DNA of 34,828 nucleotides from a virus: positions 1 through 34,828 of IMG/VR virus record IMGVR_UViG_3300010391_000221. One strand, 5' to 3'. The position numbers were made by a program, and so were the translations under genes. Each line of letters begins with the position of its first letter. Within the stretch, counting starts at the first letter, position 1. This document shows, in pieces, positions 16,927-25,341 of this stretch. The notes beneath the pieces are model-generated. The model saw only the letters and a program-made list of their open reading frames with translations. It made no database searches and was not told the origin of the DNA.

Positions 16927-18516
16927 TTACTGTACCACGGGCTGGGCGTCCGGGGGAATCACGTGCTGGGGTTCGCCTTCATCCGGTTCCTCAAGGGCTG
17001 CACGCAGCGCGTCGCTGGCAGCAACTTGTCCGGCCAAGCGGCCGAGTTTCTTCATGGCGATGGCGCGCGTGCCAGGGTTCACGGCCCGGTTGAGTAGCCG
17101 CGTCACACGCGAGATGCCACCAACTTCCATGGACTTCAAGAGCCAATTGCGCACGCCGGTCACGCCCATCCGCGTCGCATCGACCGTCAGCGCACCGAGA
17201 ATGTAGGGACTGGTGATCGCACCGCGGAGACCCAACTCAGCAAGCGCTACACCGCCGACAAACTCTGAATGTCGGGTCCGGAACATCGGCTGGAAGGGCA
17301 CCCCAGCGCGGGCCACTTGCTTCAGCTCAGAGACGAACGACGGGCGACGCATGTCAGCAAGGTAAAAGCTGAGCGCTTCTTCTGGGCTCATTTTTGACAC
17401 CGCTTCAAGAATCGGGCGACCAGACGGGCCGAGCGAGCGAAACACGGAACGGAGTTGTTTCTTGATGTCGAGGCCCGCTGTGCGAAACGCTTTGCGTGAA
17501 CTGTCCCCAATAGCATCTGCGAGACTCGCGCTCGTCGCCTCGTCTTTGGCAATCAGATCGGCAACGTTACCGGCTGCCGACTCAAAGCCGAACCACATGG
17601 CGGCATCGTCGCCGCCCCTGCCGAACATCTCGCGTAGGATCTCTGGGGGAAACCGCCGCAAGATTTCGTCGCCCTTCATTGGTGAGTTGCGCAGCATGTC
17701 GACGGTCATGCTCTTGACTGCACGCTTCTCCGTATCCGTTGCTTTGTTCCAGAGGGGGGCAATCAAATCAGCGTCGAGCAACTTGGCAATCTGCTCCGGC
17801 CGACGAGCGCGCGAGAGCATGCGAATCTGCGGGTAGTCCCAGCGCTGGCGCCAGTTGCGATACTCCTTGTCGAGTTGAGGGTCACGTGGCAGTCCACCGT
17901 CACCATAGGCTTGCACGATGCTGCGATCGGTACTCTTCGCAAGGGTCCGGGTGGAGCCTTCCGGGTGGCCGGCATATCGCCGGAGTTCGCCACGGATTTG
18001 CTTCAGGCGACCCCATGTCGGAGGGACAGACGGTCCAGGTGGCGGCAATCCAGCCTGCACTGCAGCCAGAAGTTCAGCCTGCACCTCAGCTTCGGTCTTT
18101 CCCCACCCGGCCATCTCGTCGATGATCTTGCGCAACGGGGGAGGGGCACTCGCGTACTCCTTCTGCCGCTCGATGGCTTGCCGCGCCGCGGTTCCCAAGC
18201 CAGGCAACACACCCTCGGGCACGTCTTGAGCAACGAAAGGTTGATAGATAGCTTCGTAGCGGTCCCCGAGTCCGCGCTGAAACCGCCACTGCATGCGTTC
18301 GTAGCGTGCGATGGTCATATCGCGTAAGGCCGCACCAGCACCCAGCCCCTTCGCGCTGAGAGCGCGGGCGTTCAAGCCTTCCCATCCTTGGAAGACGCCA
18401 CGACCAAGTTCTCGTACACCAACCCGCGGCGCTGCGGTGCGAATGATCGCGTCCACGTTCTCGTGCAGGGGCGTCATCACTTCGTTCAGCTTGCCGGTGA
18501 CCTCCGCTTCCGCCAC
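16927..18516 (-). CDS. Internal virion/ejection-type protein, 529 aa (probable C-terminal part of a split gene)
   Basis: Predicted mostly alpha-helical, with stretches such as ELKQVARAGVPFQPM, SMEVGGISRVTRLLNRAV and AIAMKKLGRLAGQVAASDAL. There are no enzyme motifs. This fits the large helical internal proteins that podoviruses eject with DNA. The only start is a GTG at 18516 without a ribosome site, 31 nt inside the upstream gene. Upstream of it the frame remains open to 18576 and encodes a good helix (LARAENDRDRSTRKAQD) that would join smoothly to the upstream protein. I therefore read the two as one gene interrupted by a -1 (or 4-nt) frameshift. Function by analogy only. Confidence 0.7.
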   Translation of the reverse strand: MAEAEVTGKLNEVMTPLHENVDAIIRTAAPRVGVRELGRGVFQGWEGLNARALSAKGLGAGAALRDMTIARYERMQWRFQRGLGDRYEAIYQPFVAQDVPEGVLPGLGTAARQAIERQKEYASAPPPLRKIIDEMAGWGKTEAEVQAELLAAVQAGLPPPGPSVPPTWGRLKQIRGELRRYAGHPEGSTRTLAKSTDRSIVQAYGDGGLPRDPQLDKEYRNWRQRWDYPQIRMLSRARRPEQIAKLLDADLIAPLWNKATDTEKRAVKSMTVDMLRNSPMKGDEILRRFPPEILREMFGRGGDDAAMWFGFESAAGNVADLIAKDEATSASLADAIGDSSRKAFRTAGLDIKKQLRSVFRSLGPSGRPILEAVSKMSPEEALSFYLADMRRPSFVSELKQVARAGVPFQPMFRTRHSEFVGGVALAELGLRGAITSPYILGALTVDATRMGVTGVRNWLLKSMEVGGISRVTRLLNRAVNPGTRAIAMKKLGRLAGQVAASDALRAALEEPDEGEPQHVIPPDAQPVVQ

Positions 18517-19040
18517 ATCTTGCGCTTTGCGCGTGCTGCGATCCCGGTCGTTTTCCGCCCGAGCCAGCCAGCAACTTTACCGACATAGGGAGCCCCGAGG
18601 GTCCCGAGCCGTTCCCCGAGTGCATTCAAGCCAACCTCTTTCAGGGCACCGACTTGAGCAGCGCGCCCTTCCAGCGGTCGGCCCGCTCCTTCGCCGCCGT
18701 AGCCGAGCAATCGGTTCATGATGCGGAAACTCTCTTTGGCTCCTGCTGCGCCAACCCCAAAGCCTGCAGGAGCGGAGAGCCAAGGGGGCACGCCGGCGGC
18801 TGTACCAGCCGCCGTTGCACCGGCAGCAACACCGGCACCGGCCAATGGTACGCCAAGCCAGTCTTCCGCGAACTTCAACGCTGGCGGGACCGGCGCACGC
18901 AACTCGGTCTCGGATTGGCTCGCGCCACGACTCGCGATGAAGTTCTTGATCTCTGCTTGAACTTGGTCAGGCGATGCGCCTGTTGGCGGCGTCAGCTTGT
19001 ACTTCTTGCCGTCGGATGCGGTGACGATGAACCCAGGCAT
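18486..19040 (-). CDS. Ejection-type virion protein, N-terminal part, 184 aa
   Basis: Begins MPGFIVTASDGKKYKLTPP, a short beta-rich opening like those of several phage internal proteins, followed by SPDQVQAEIKNFI. A Gly/Ala-rich hydrophobic stretch (about 64-100, AGAGVAAGATAAGTAAG) could insert in membranes. It ends in a basic run (RAKRKMWRKRR) that looks like out-of-frame translation. The upstream gene's stop abuts its start. See the frameshift finding: restoring one GGCT unit at 18561-18573 would fuse it to the 529-aa product into a protein of about 700 aa. Confidence 0.7.
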   Translation of the reverse strand: MPGFIVTASDGKKYKLTPPTGASPDQVQAEIKNFIASRGASQSETELRAPVPPALKFAEDWLGVPLAGAGVAAGATAAGTAAGVPPWLSAPAGFGVGAAGAKESFRIMNRLLGYGGEGAGRPLEGRAAQVGALKEVGLNALGERLGTLGAPYVGKVAGWLGRKTTGIAARAKRKMWRKRRSPAS

Positions 19041-20243
19041 TTACTGAACCGGCTCAACTGTCCAGCCTGGGGGCGTCTGGTAGGAGGCGGGCGGTGCGGT
19101 TGGCGCCTGCAGCGCAGCGGGCGGTGCCCCGAGAAGCGGACTGCCTTCGCTCACACCCACTGGCTGCGATTGCAGAATCGAATTGCGTCGCAACCGCAAG
19201 TTCGTTCGAATGAGATCGAGCGACTTTTTAAACTGTGGCTCGGTGTAGTTCGCTTGAAGATTCTTCGCGGCTAATCGGAGCGTTTCGTTGGTCGATGCGA
19301 GACCGCCCTTGTAGACGGTTCCCAGTTCGCTCGTGAGGTCATTGATCTGCGCCTCCAAGGCTGTTGCCACCGTCCCTAACTCGCCGGGATGCTGCTTCGA
19401 AGCAATCAGATTCGCCTTGTTCAACATTCGGTAGCCGCCAGCACCGCCTAATTTTGTCCACTGGTTGAACAAATCATCAATCACGTCCAAGGAATCGTAG
19501 GTGAACGTCACGGCTTGCCGCAGCCGTTCCTGCTGCGGTCCGTTCAGCGTAGCGATGTGCTTCTGGATGGCTTGCCAGTCGCGTTGTGCGGTGGTCAGAT
19601 CGTATCTTTCCCGAGCCAACTCTGCCCGCACTGGCGCACTGAATCTGTATAAGCCGGTCAGGACGGGCGGTTGAATCCCGTCCATGATTGCATGCGCAAT
19701 GTCCTTTGGATCGGTCGGGCTCATGCCAGGTGGCAGGGACGGCGGTCGTTGGGGTCGGAACGGCGGCGTGTACGGTGTCCCTTCGGGGGTCAAGATGTAG
19801 CCCCATGACCCGTCAGGGTTCTGCTGCATCGCGGGCGTACCGGGAGAGGCAAGAGTTCTCCCGTGTTTCTCAGCAATGTGAAGTCCGGGCACCTCCGCAA
19901 CTTCCGGGCCACCACCGAAAATGCCTGGCAACTTGAGCAGTTGATTTCCGACCGGGGCATACTCCGGCGCAAGCTGCTTCAGGTCAGCAAGGCTCGTCGT
20001 TCCCTCCGGCAGCGATTCCTTCGCGCCGATCAGCCCGTGCTGGCGTGCCAGGTCGGTCAGTTGCGTGCGTGCATGGGCTCGACTGCGCGCATTCCAGTAA
20101 TCCGAGGTGTCCACCGGCCCCCCCGCAGCGCCTTGGGCCGCACCCAGAGCACCGCCCATGGCGAGTTCGAGAAGCCAAGGCGGGTTCTTTAGATAGTCCG
20201 CGATGCCCTTGAACACTCCGGTGATCTTGCTTTCGTCGGGCAC
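19041..20243 (-). CDS. Internal virion protein candidate, 400 aa
   Basis: No enzymatic motif. The N-terminus has a short Ala/Gly-rich hydrophobic stretch (LLELAMGGALGAAQGAAGG). The centre is Pro-rich (FRPQRPPSLPPGMSPTDP) and the second half helical (RAELARERYDLTTAQRDWQAIQKH, LNKANLIASKQHPGELGTVATAL). It directly abuts the Gly/Ala-rich protein upstream and the split ejection-type gene downstream. Size, composition and position match the internal core proteins of podoviruses. Assignment by context. Confidence 0.65.
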   Translation of the reverse strand: MPDESKITGVFKGIADYLKNPPWLLELAMGGALGAAQGAAGGPVDTSDYWNARSRAHARTQLTDLARQHGLIGAKESLPEGTTSLADLKQLAPEYAPVGNQLLKLPGIFGGGPEVAEVPGLHIAEKHGRTLASPGTPAMQQNPDGSWGYILTPEGTPYTPPFRPQRPPSLPPGMSPTDPKDIAHAIMDGIQPPVLTGLYRFSAPVRAELARERYDLTTAQRDWQAIQKHIATLNGPQQERLRQAVTFTYDSLDVIDDLFNQWTKLGGAGGYRMLNKANLIASKQHPGELGTVATALEAQINDLTSELGTVYKGGLASTNETLRLAAKNLQANYTEPQFKKSLDLIRTNLRLRRNSILQSQPVGVSEGSPLLGAPPAALQAPTAPPASYQTPPGWTVEPVQ

Positions 20244-20906
20244 TTAGGAACCTCCACCGAAGTTGCCTCCGAGAGCCATCAGTTGCGCCCGGGCGCGCCG
20301 TTGCTGGAGCAGTTGCGCGAGCCCGCTCATGCCCCCTTGCATCGGGAATTGCGGCAACACCAAAGCCTGCCGGTTTAGGGGCGGGAGCGCTGGCGGTGCC
20401 TGCTGACCCTTATCGCCCTTGTCGCGATCTCCACCCATGCTCGAACTGAGAAGTTGTCGCAAGTCTTTGCCCTGCGGGCTGTCATAAGCCTTCACGATCG
20501 GCGAATCCCGAATGTTCGCGTAATTCCCATGGTAGAGGTCCATGATGTGCGAAAACGCACTGGGCGCTGCAGGAGCCGTCAAGCCAGCGGAAACACCCGC
20601 AGTACCGGCTGCAGGCAATTGCGCGGCTGTGAGGCCGCCACCGCTCGCCAGACCTACCCCGGTGCCACCACTCGCCAACGTCCCGGCGCCGCCGACCGCG
20701 GCAAGTGAACCGCCACTGGCGGCACCAGCGCCGACTCCACCGCTGGCCAGCGTGCCGAGCCCAGCAGCGCCACCAGCGGCACCAGCGGCACCAGCGCCAC
20801 CAGCGGCACCAGCGCCGGCTGCTCCGCCGCCAATCCCAAGTGCACCACCGACAGCGCCAGCCGCTGACCACACAGTCGCCAACACCGCAGCGATCGTAAT
20901 GGCCAT
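20244..20906 (-). CDS. Gly/Ala-rich low-complexity virion protein, 220 aa
   Basis: Start set at ATG 20906 with GGAGGT upstream; TGATG overlaps the GNAT stop. The first 130 residues are a long Gly/Ala repeat (AGAGAAGGAGAAGAAGG, TLASGGVGAGAASGG) with glycine-zipper spacing, then a polar helical region (FSHIMDLYHGNYANIRD, GKDLRQLLSSS). Such Gly-zipper proteins can insert in membranes, and podovirus ejection proteins often have these stretches. Likely part of the DNA-ejection set, by inference. The repeat DNA has 9-bp tandem units. Confidence 0.65.
   Translation of the reverse strand: MAITIAAVLATVWSAAGAVGGALGIGGGAAGAGAAGGAGAAGAAGGAAGLGTLASGGVGAGAASGGSLAAVGGAGTLASGGTGVGLASGGGLTAAQLPAAGTAGVSAGLTAPAAPSAFSHIMDLYHGNYANIRDSPIVKAYDSPQGKDLRQLLSSSMGGDRDKGDKGQQAPPALPPLNRQALVLPQFPMQGGMSGLAQLLQQRRARAQLMALGGNFGGGS
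20770..20815. repeat. 9-bp tandem repeat inside the Gly/Ala-rich gene
   Basis: About five imperfect copies of gcaccagcg in a row encode the Ala-Gly-rich run on the minus strand. Slippage here would stay in frame and change the repeat length. Confidence 0.75.
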
Positions 20907-21370
20907 CAGAGCAGTACCTCCATCTGCACCGTCGTGGGCCACGCGCCTTGGGCGACGAACTCCTCGATCCCCCGTTGGTTCACGAGATGCACCGGTCCCA
21001 TGATGCGCTCGATGCCGGCTTCAAGGCACATCTCACGGCCACGGTCGCGCAACATCCGTGCCACACCCTGGTGACGCACTTCGGCAGCCACATAGGAACC
21101 CAGCGCGTGACACGTCCGCCACCGTAGATCGAATGCTGCGGGTATCCAGCCCCACTGGATGTAGCCAACAATCATGTCATAGGCGTGCGTCGCCACCAGC
21201 GTGGGCATACCGAGTATCGCCCACGAGACGCCGAGTTCGAACAGCATCTGGGCGTTTTTTTGGGTCGACAACAAGTCGCCCCCGCGGCGCACACTCGCAC
21301 TGAGAAAGTCGCGGATCATCGGGCTCAGGACTGGTGCATCCTCGATGCGCCACGGGCGTACGTCCATCAT
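20906..21370 (-). CDS. GNAT-family N-acetyltransferase, 154 aa
   Basis: The start at ATG 21370 overlaps the upstream stop as ATGA; the ATG at 21367 is the alternative. The N-terminus MDVRPWRIEDAPVLSPMI is the usual GNAT opening. The acetyl-CoA-binding motif A is readable at about residues 93-110 (VAAEVRHQGVARMLRDRG, the Q-x-x-G-x-A-type pyrophosphate loop), preceded by a beta-strand (IVGYIQWGW) and followed by motif-B-like HLVNQRGIEEFVAQGAW. The fold transfers an acetyl group from acetyl-CoA to an amine; the substrate is unknown. It lies between two internal-protein genes, so it may modify a virion or host protein during late infection. Confidence 0.75.
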   Translation of the reverse strand: MMDVRPWRIEDAPVLSPMIRDFLSASVRRGGDLLSTQKNAQMLFELGVSWAILGMPTLVATHAYDMIVGYIQWGWIPAAFDLRWRTCHALGSYVAAEVRHQGVARMLRDRGREMCLEAGIERIMGPVHLVNQRGIEEFVAQGAWPTTVQMEVLL

Positions 21371-22116
21371 TTGCCGCCGGCTCCAAACAGCCCGCTGGGG
21401 CTCAACCCCTGGCCGATGCCCGCAACAATGTCTGACCCGTACTGCGTGCTGTGCTGCTGCTGGGTGCGCGACAGCAATTGGCTCAACATCTGCAACGGGA
21501 ACGTCTGCAAACCCGACTCGATCCCAAGACGCTGTTGGGCCGCGTCGAAGGCGGCTTGCGCTTGCTCGAGCGCGACCTCGCGCGGCAATCCTGCGGCTTC
21601 GAACGCAGCGGCCAAACCCATCAATTGTTCCTGCCCAAGTTGGCCGTACTGACCCACAGCCTGTTGGCGGTTCTGGATCTCTTGCTGAATCAGCGGCACG
21701 GCCGCGGCGGTTGCACCTTGGCCCATCGCTTCGAGCGCGGCGCCACCACTGGCCGTCCCTTGCAACGCTTGCGTCTGCATGATGCTCGGCGCGACCAGTT
21801 GCTGGAAGGCTTGCATACCTGCTTGGGTTGCCGGCGATGAACCCACTGGACCGCTGGTGAGTTGCTGCAACTGCTGTCGCGCGGCCGCACGGTCCGGTGA
21901 GGCTGCCCCCGTCGCCATCATCTGCTGAATCAGTCGCTCCTGATCGGGCGTGAGTCCCGGTACGCCAAGAGTCGGCACTTCTCCGGGGAGCTCCGCCAGA
22001 CTTGGAAATTGCTGCTGTGCGGCGAACCATTGCGGGATCCACCCGGACGGCCCCGTGGTGCCCGGCGCGAGGTAGCCCGGAATGTCGGTCCATTCTTTAT
22101 TCCAGGTTGTCGCCAT
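21367..22116 (-). CDS. Gln/Ala-rich virion protein candidate, 249 aa
   Basis: Very rich in Gln, Ala and Leu with long predicted helices (PDQERLIQQMMATG, AAARQQLQQLTSGP, IQQEIQNRQQAVGQYGQL, LEQAQAAFDAAQQRLG). It starts MATTWNKEWTDIPGYLAPG. No signal or membrane segment. Such Gln/Ala-rich helical proteins occur among podovirus ejection and internal core proteins. It starts 1 nt after the fibre-like gene stops and overlaps the GNAT start by 4 nt. Confidence 0.65.
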   Translation of the reverse strand: MATTWNKEWTDIPGYLAPGTTGPSGWIPQWFAAQQQFPSLAELPGEVPTLGVPGLTPDQERLIQQMMATGAASPDRAAARQQLQQLTSGPVGSSPATQAGMQAFQQLVAPSIMQTQALQGTASGGAALEAMGQGATAAAVPLIQQEIQNRQQAVGQYGQLGQEQLMGLAAAFEAAGLPREVALEQAQAAFDAAQQRLGIESGLQTFPLQMLSQLLSRTQQQHSTQYGSDIVAGIGQGLSPSGLFGAGGK

Positions 22117-22117
22117 C

Positions 22118-23161
22118 TCAGATCCTCACCACCGTCGTCGTCATGTACGTGCCCGGCAATCCGGCAGGCCCGATGAACGCCGGGAGCACCACGGTCTCTG
22201 GGGCGTCATTGGTTGCCGCCTGTACTTTCAGGTTCACGGTTGTGTTCCCCGGATAGGATACCACCGAAAAGCCCGCACCGGAAAGAATGCCAACGCCCGG
22301 CACTTGGTCGTTCACGTTGCGCACATCCACGCGCTGTCCGCTCACCGCCCAGAACGCGGCCCCGTCTGTCACCCACGCGCTCGTGATGCTGCCGATGTTA
22401 GGATTGCCGTTCAGCACGTAGAGACAATACTCGACGAACAGGAGATGGTTCGAGCTGTCGTCCGGGAGGGCTACCGCTGCGGTGAGAATGTCCGTGTTGC
22501 CCGCGATCGGAACAGGGCCACCCGTCATCTGCGTCCGCACGGGCACACCCACCAAACTATCGACGTACTGTTTCGATGCCGCCTGCAAGGGCTGTGTGGG
22601 GTCCGCGGCCAGCGTGAGCGGTTCGGTCAGCGTCCCGCCGATGAACTGCATCAGGCGGAAGTTTGTGCCGTCGAACGCGAAGAGATACACCCCGTTTTGC
22701 AGGAGATCGTTCGCCTGCGCTGCGGCGCCATCGCGGCGGACAATGGGCGCTCCCGGCAGCCCACTCAGAGTCAGAATCGACGGACCGATGTTTGGCGGTC
22801 CCGCGTTCTCGACGATGTAGAGCGCGTTTTGTTGGTAGGCAGCCACCGCGGGCGCTGGCGTTCCCGAGTACAACACGGCGTCGGTCGAGTCCACCGTCGT
22901 GTAGATGGCTTTGCGATCGGCGTACTGCGCGGTCGCGCCACCGAGCGGGTCCGTTGGATCTCCGACGAACTTCACGAACCCGAGCAACGGATCGCCCACG
23001 AAACCAAAGGGCGCCCCGAACTGACCGCGCACGTTCGGGGCCAACCCGAAGGCGAGCAGGATGTTGGTCGGGATCGCTTGGATCCTGGACGGGCCAGTCT
23101 TCAAAGACTCATCGCCGTCCGGCACGGTCGGGTCAAAGGTAACGGTGACCGGATTCGCCAT
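22118..23161 (-). CDS. Tail fibre/appendage protein, 347 aa
   Basis: The diagnostic segment is PLTLAADPTQPLQAASKQYV followed by DSLVG (about residues 182-206), the 'L.AdPt.plqaatKqYVD' motif frequent in tail fibres and tail spikes. Upstream are two repeats of GDPxDPLGGATAQYADRKAIYT type. The C-terminal third is beta-rich (FVEYCLYVLNGNPNIG, SVVSYPGNTTVNLKVQAATN) and could form a receptor-binding tip. No signal peptide, unlike the 847-aa protein with the same KQYVD motif, so this is the more likely true virion fibre. Confidence 0.75.
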   Translation of the reverse strand: MANPVTVTFDPTVPDGDESLKTGPSRIQAIPTNILLAFGLAPNVRGQFGAPFGFVGDPLLGFVKFVGDPTDPLGGATAQYADRKAIYTTVDSTDAVLYSGTPAPAVAAYQQNALYIVENAGPPNIGPSILTLSGLPGAPIVRRDGAAAQANDLLQNGVYLFAFDGTNFRLMQFIGGTLTEPLTLAADPTQPLQAASKQYVDSLVGVPVRTQMTGGPVPIAGNTDILTAAVALPDDSSNHLLFVEYCLYVLNGNPNIGSITSAWVTDGAAFWAVSGQRVDVRNVNDQVPGVGILSGAGFSVVSYPGNTTVNLKVQAATNDAPETVVLPAFIGPAGLPGTYMTTTVVRI

Positions 23162-23176
23162 GTCAGTGTCGATGTA

Positions 23177-23623
23177 TCACGAACGCCGCGCGACGAGAAA
23201 TGCGAAGAACAAAATCGTGTTGAAGGGTGGCGATTGCCCGAGCACGACGGTTTGCCAGTCCGCGCTCTCCTCCAGCATCCACTGGCCTCCTGGTGGGGCT
23301 TTGTCTGTAGTCGCCGTAAGGATCATCCCCAACGCCCTGCCTGGACCGCTGAGACACAGCAGCGCCTTCGGCAATCCGCCGGCGTCAGTCTCGATCGTGT
23401 ACGGGCAGCGAAACACGTTGGTCGCGCCGGTCGGCGCCGGCGTCAATAGAACTTGACTGAACACTTGCGCCTGCAGCGCATCGCTTGTTTCAGCGGTCCA
23501 GTTGGTGAGCCGTGTATGCAATTGACGGAAATAGCGCAACAGCCGGTCAGCAACGACCAAGAGAGGCCCGACATTGCCGGCCAAGTCGGGAAGTTCGGGA
23601 ACCGGGAGTTGCCGGGGGGTCAT
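23177..23623 (-). CDS. Small tail-region protein, 148 aa
   Basis: Start set at ATG 23623, which overlaps the 571-aa gene's stop (ATGA). The N-terminal half is helical (LLVVADRLLRYFRQLHTRLT), the C-terminal half beta-rich (TNVFRCPYTIETDAGGL, GRALGMILTATTD). No family recognised. Lying between the gp10-like protein and the fibre, it may link the tail hub with fibres; context only. Confidence 0.65.
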   Translation of the reverse strand: MTPRQLPVPELPDLAGNVGPLLVVADRLLRYFRQLHTRLTNWTAETSDALQAQVFSQVLLTPAPTGATNVFRCPYTIETDAGGLPKALLCLSGPGRALGMILTATTDKAPPGGQWMLEESADWQTVVLGQSPPFNTILFFAFLVARRS

Positions 23624-25335
23624 GCCGAAGACGCCGAGCCACCCACGTCCGGCCGCCGCGTGATGAAGGCGTAGAGCACGCCGCCCGCATAGCCCGGTGC
23701 CTGGAGGTGGGTCATCCCCGAGAGCGAGAACTGAAAGTAGTTGGCAGCCCGAAACGCGGCCTTTGCCATCGTGGGGTCGAGACGCACGAGCCACGCCGCA
23801 GGGTCGACTTGGTCGATTCCCTGCGCAAACACGGTCAGAGGCACAGGATCAAACGGCGTTCGAAAGGTGTCGAGTTGGATCTGGAGCTGCTCGGCAGTCA
23901 ACCGACCCTTCAGCATCAACTCGAGCGTGTTCACCTCCAACCGTTCGCTCGGATCACCGGGGGCTCGCTGGCCCCACTTGGCCGAGTACGCAATGGCCTG
24001 GGCGGCGTCGCTGGCGGCCGAAAACAGACGGATCACCTTGCCAAGTTTCGTGCCACCATAGAGGGCTGGAGAAAAGTTCTCGGGAATGTCGTTCCAGGTT
24101 GGCCAGGGAGCAGTGTTCCACGTGAAATCGTTTCCGTCCACATCCTTGCCCGGATTGTTCCACGTCGGTCCCATGATTTCCAGGACGGGGAATGCGGACG
24201 TCATCGCCTCGGCAAACCGCCACGGCGGCAGCCAACACCGGTGGAAGATGTCGTAGACGATCGCCGAGAGGGCCTCCCCATCGTCCTGCTGAAAGGTCAG
24301 GAACCAGATGATCCGCTGGTGCATGGCATCGTAGAGTCCCACCGGTTTCTGCTTGGCTCCCACTGCTAGATTGACCAGCAAGCCCGCGTCGATCGGTTGG
24401 CTCACAATCTCTGTGCTCTGCCCGTCGCACTTCCAGATGTGCAGGTCGTTTCCAAGAAAGACGTGCTCCCCACCGCGGTTGATGATCGCGTTCGGGGACA
24501 GGGGGCCTGCCGGCAGCGCCTGAATGCGGTCGAAGACGAAGGCACCCGCATCGGTGCCGGGAATCGCGCTCATCAGCCATGCGCCGTTCTCCGCATACAG
24601 GACGGCCGAGGTCCGCGTCGTCGTCTGAATCGCAAGGAGGTTCCCGGCTGGACCTTCGAGGTCGTTGTAGGCCAATTGGGGCCACATGCCGCCATCGAGC
24701 ACAGAGGACCAGCGCACACGCCGCGGAAACGCGACCCCGCCCTCGTTGGTGCTGATGACCACGAGCCGGTCAGCCACCACAGCAAGATCCGCGGCGGGAA
24801 ATGGCGCGATGGGGGTCCCCCCGAGCGCTGGTGCGGGCACGACCACCTCGAACGAAGCGCCCCCGACCGCCCAGCGGTGCAGCGGGTCATGGAAAGACCC
24901 ATTCACGCCGTAGACGGCGGTCTTGCCCACGAGTTGCGTCGTGACCGCGCTCGGGGGCGAGGGTTGAATCAATCCGAACTGTACGAACCGCGAGGCGATG
25001 CTCTTGTCACTGTCCAGTTCCTGACCGACAGGTGTGAGGTTCAGCCATGCGCCGCCCACAAAAGCAAACCAGCGGCGCAGTCCCGCAACGACCAAGTTTT
25101 CCGCGAGCTGATCCTGCCACGCGATGCCTGCCACGATCCGCGGATCCAAGTCCGTGAGAAAATCGGGCTGGTCCGGTAAGAGTTCGAACCCGAGACGCGG
25201 CTTCAAGATGCCGTCTTGGTCGATCTGGATGTTCAGACCATCTTGCAGCGTCTCGGGGGCCAGTTTGTGAGGAGGGACATCGGTGCGCCACCCACCCGTC
25301 GGCACCGGAATCTCGATGGGCGTCAGGCCACGCAT
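23620..25335 (-). CDS. Tail hub / DNA-stabilisation (gp10/nozzle-like) protein, 571 aa
   Basis: The opening PTGGWRTDVPPHKLAPETLQ plus DGLNIQIDQDGILKPRLGFE is typical of the podovirus tail protein family that includes P22 gp10 and similar nozzle proteins. Repeated beta-strand blocks follow (VADRLVVISTNEG, TSAVLYAENGAWLMSAIPG, GGEHVFLGNDLHIWKCDG, QRIIWFLTFQQDDGEALSAI), consistent with a beta-propeller. It plugs and extends the portal to hold packaged DNA. It comes right after the adaptor candidate, the same order as in P22-like tails. Family call from memory; length fits. Confidence 0.75.
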   Translation of the reverse strand: MRGLTPIEIPVPTGGWRTDVPPHKLAPETLQDGLNIQIDQDGILKPRLGFELLPDQPDFLTDLDPRIVAGIAWQDQLAENLVVAGLRRWFAFVGGAWLNLTPVGQELDSDKSIASRFVQFGLIQPSPPSAVTTQLVGKTAVYGVNGSFHDPLHRWAVGGASFEVVVPAPALGGTPIAPFPAADLAVVADRLVVISTNEGGVAFPRRVRWSSVLDGGMWPQLAYNDLEGPAGNLLAIQTTTRTSAVLYAENGAWLMSAIPGTDAGAFVFDRIQALPAGPLSPNAIINRGGEHVFLGNDLHIWKCDGQSTEIVSQPIDAGLLVNLAVGAKQKPVGLYDAMHQRIIWFLTFQQDDGEALSAIVYDIFHRCWLPPWRFAEAMTSAFPVLEIMGPTWNNPGKDVDGNDFTWNTAPWPTWNDIPENFSPALYGGTKLGKVIRLFSAASDAAQAIAYSAKWGQRAPGDPSERLEVNTLELMLKGRLTAEQLQIQLDTFRTPFDPVPLTVFAQGIDQVDPAAWLVRLDPTMAKAAFRAANYFQFSLSGMTHLQAPGYAGGVLYAFITRRPDVGGSASSA

Positions 25336-25341
25336 GGGTGC

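Noticed and set aside
22082-23449. 455-aa plus-strand frame
   Set aside because: Complement of the fibre protein with its KQYVD motif; composition (Arg/His-rich) is typical of an antisense shadow.
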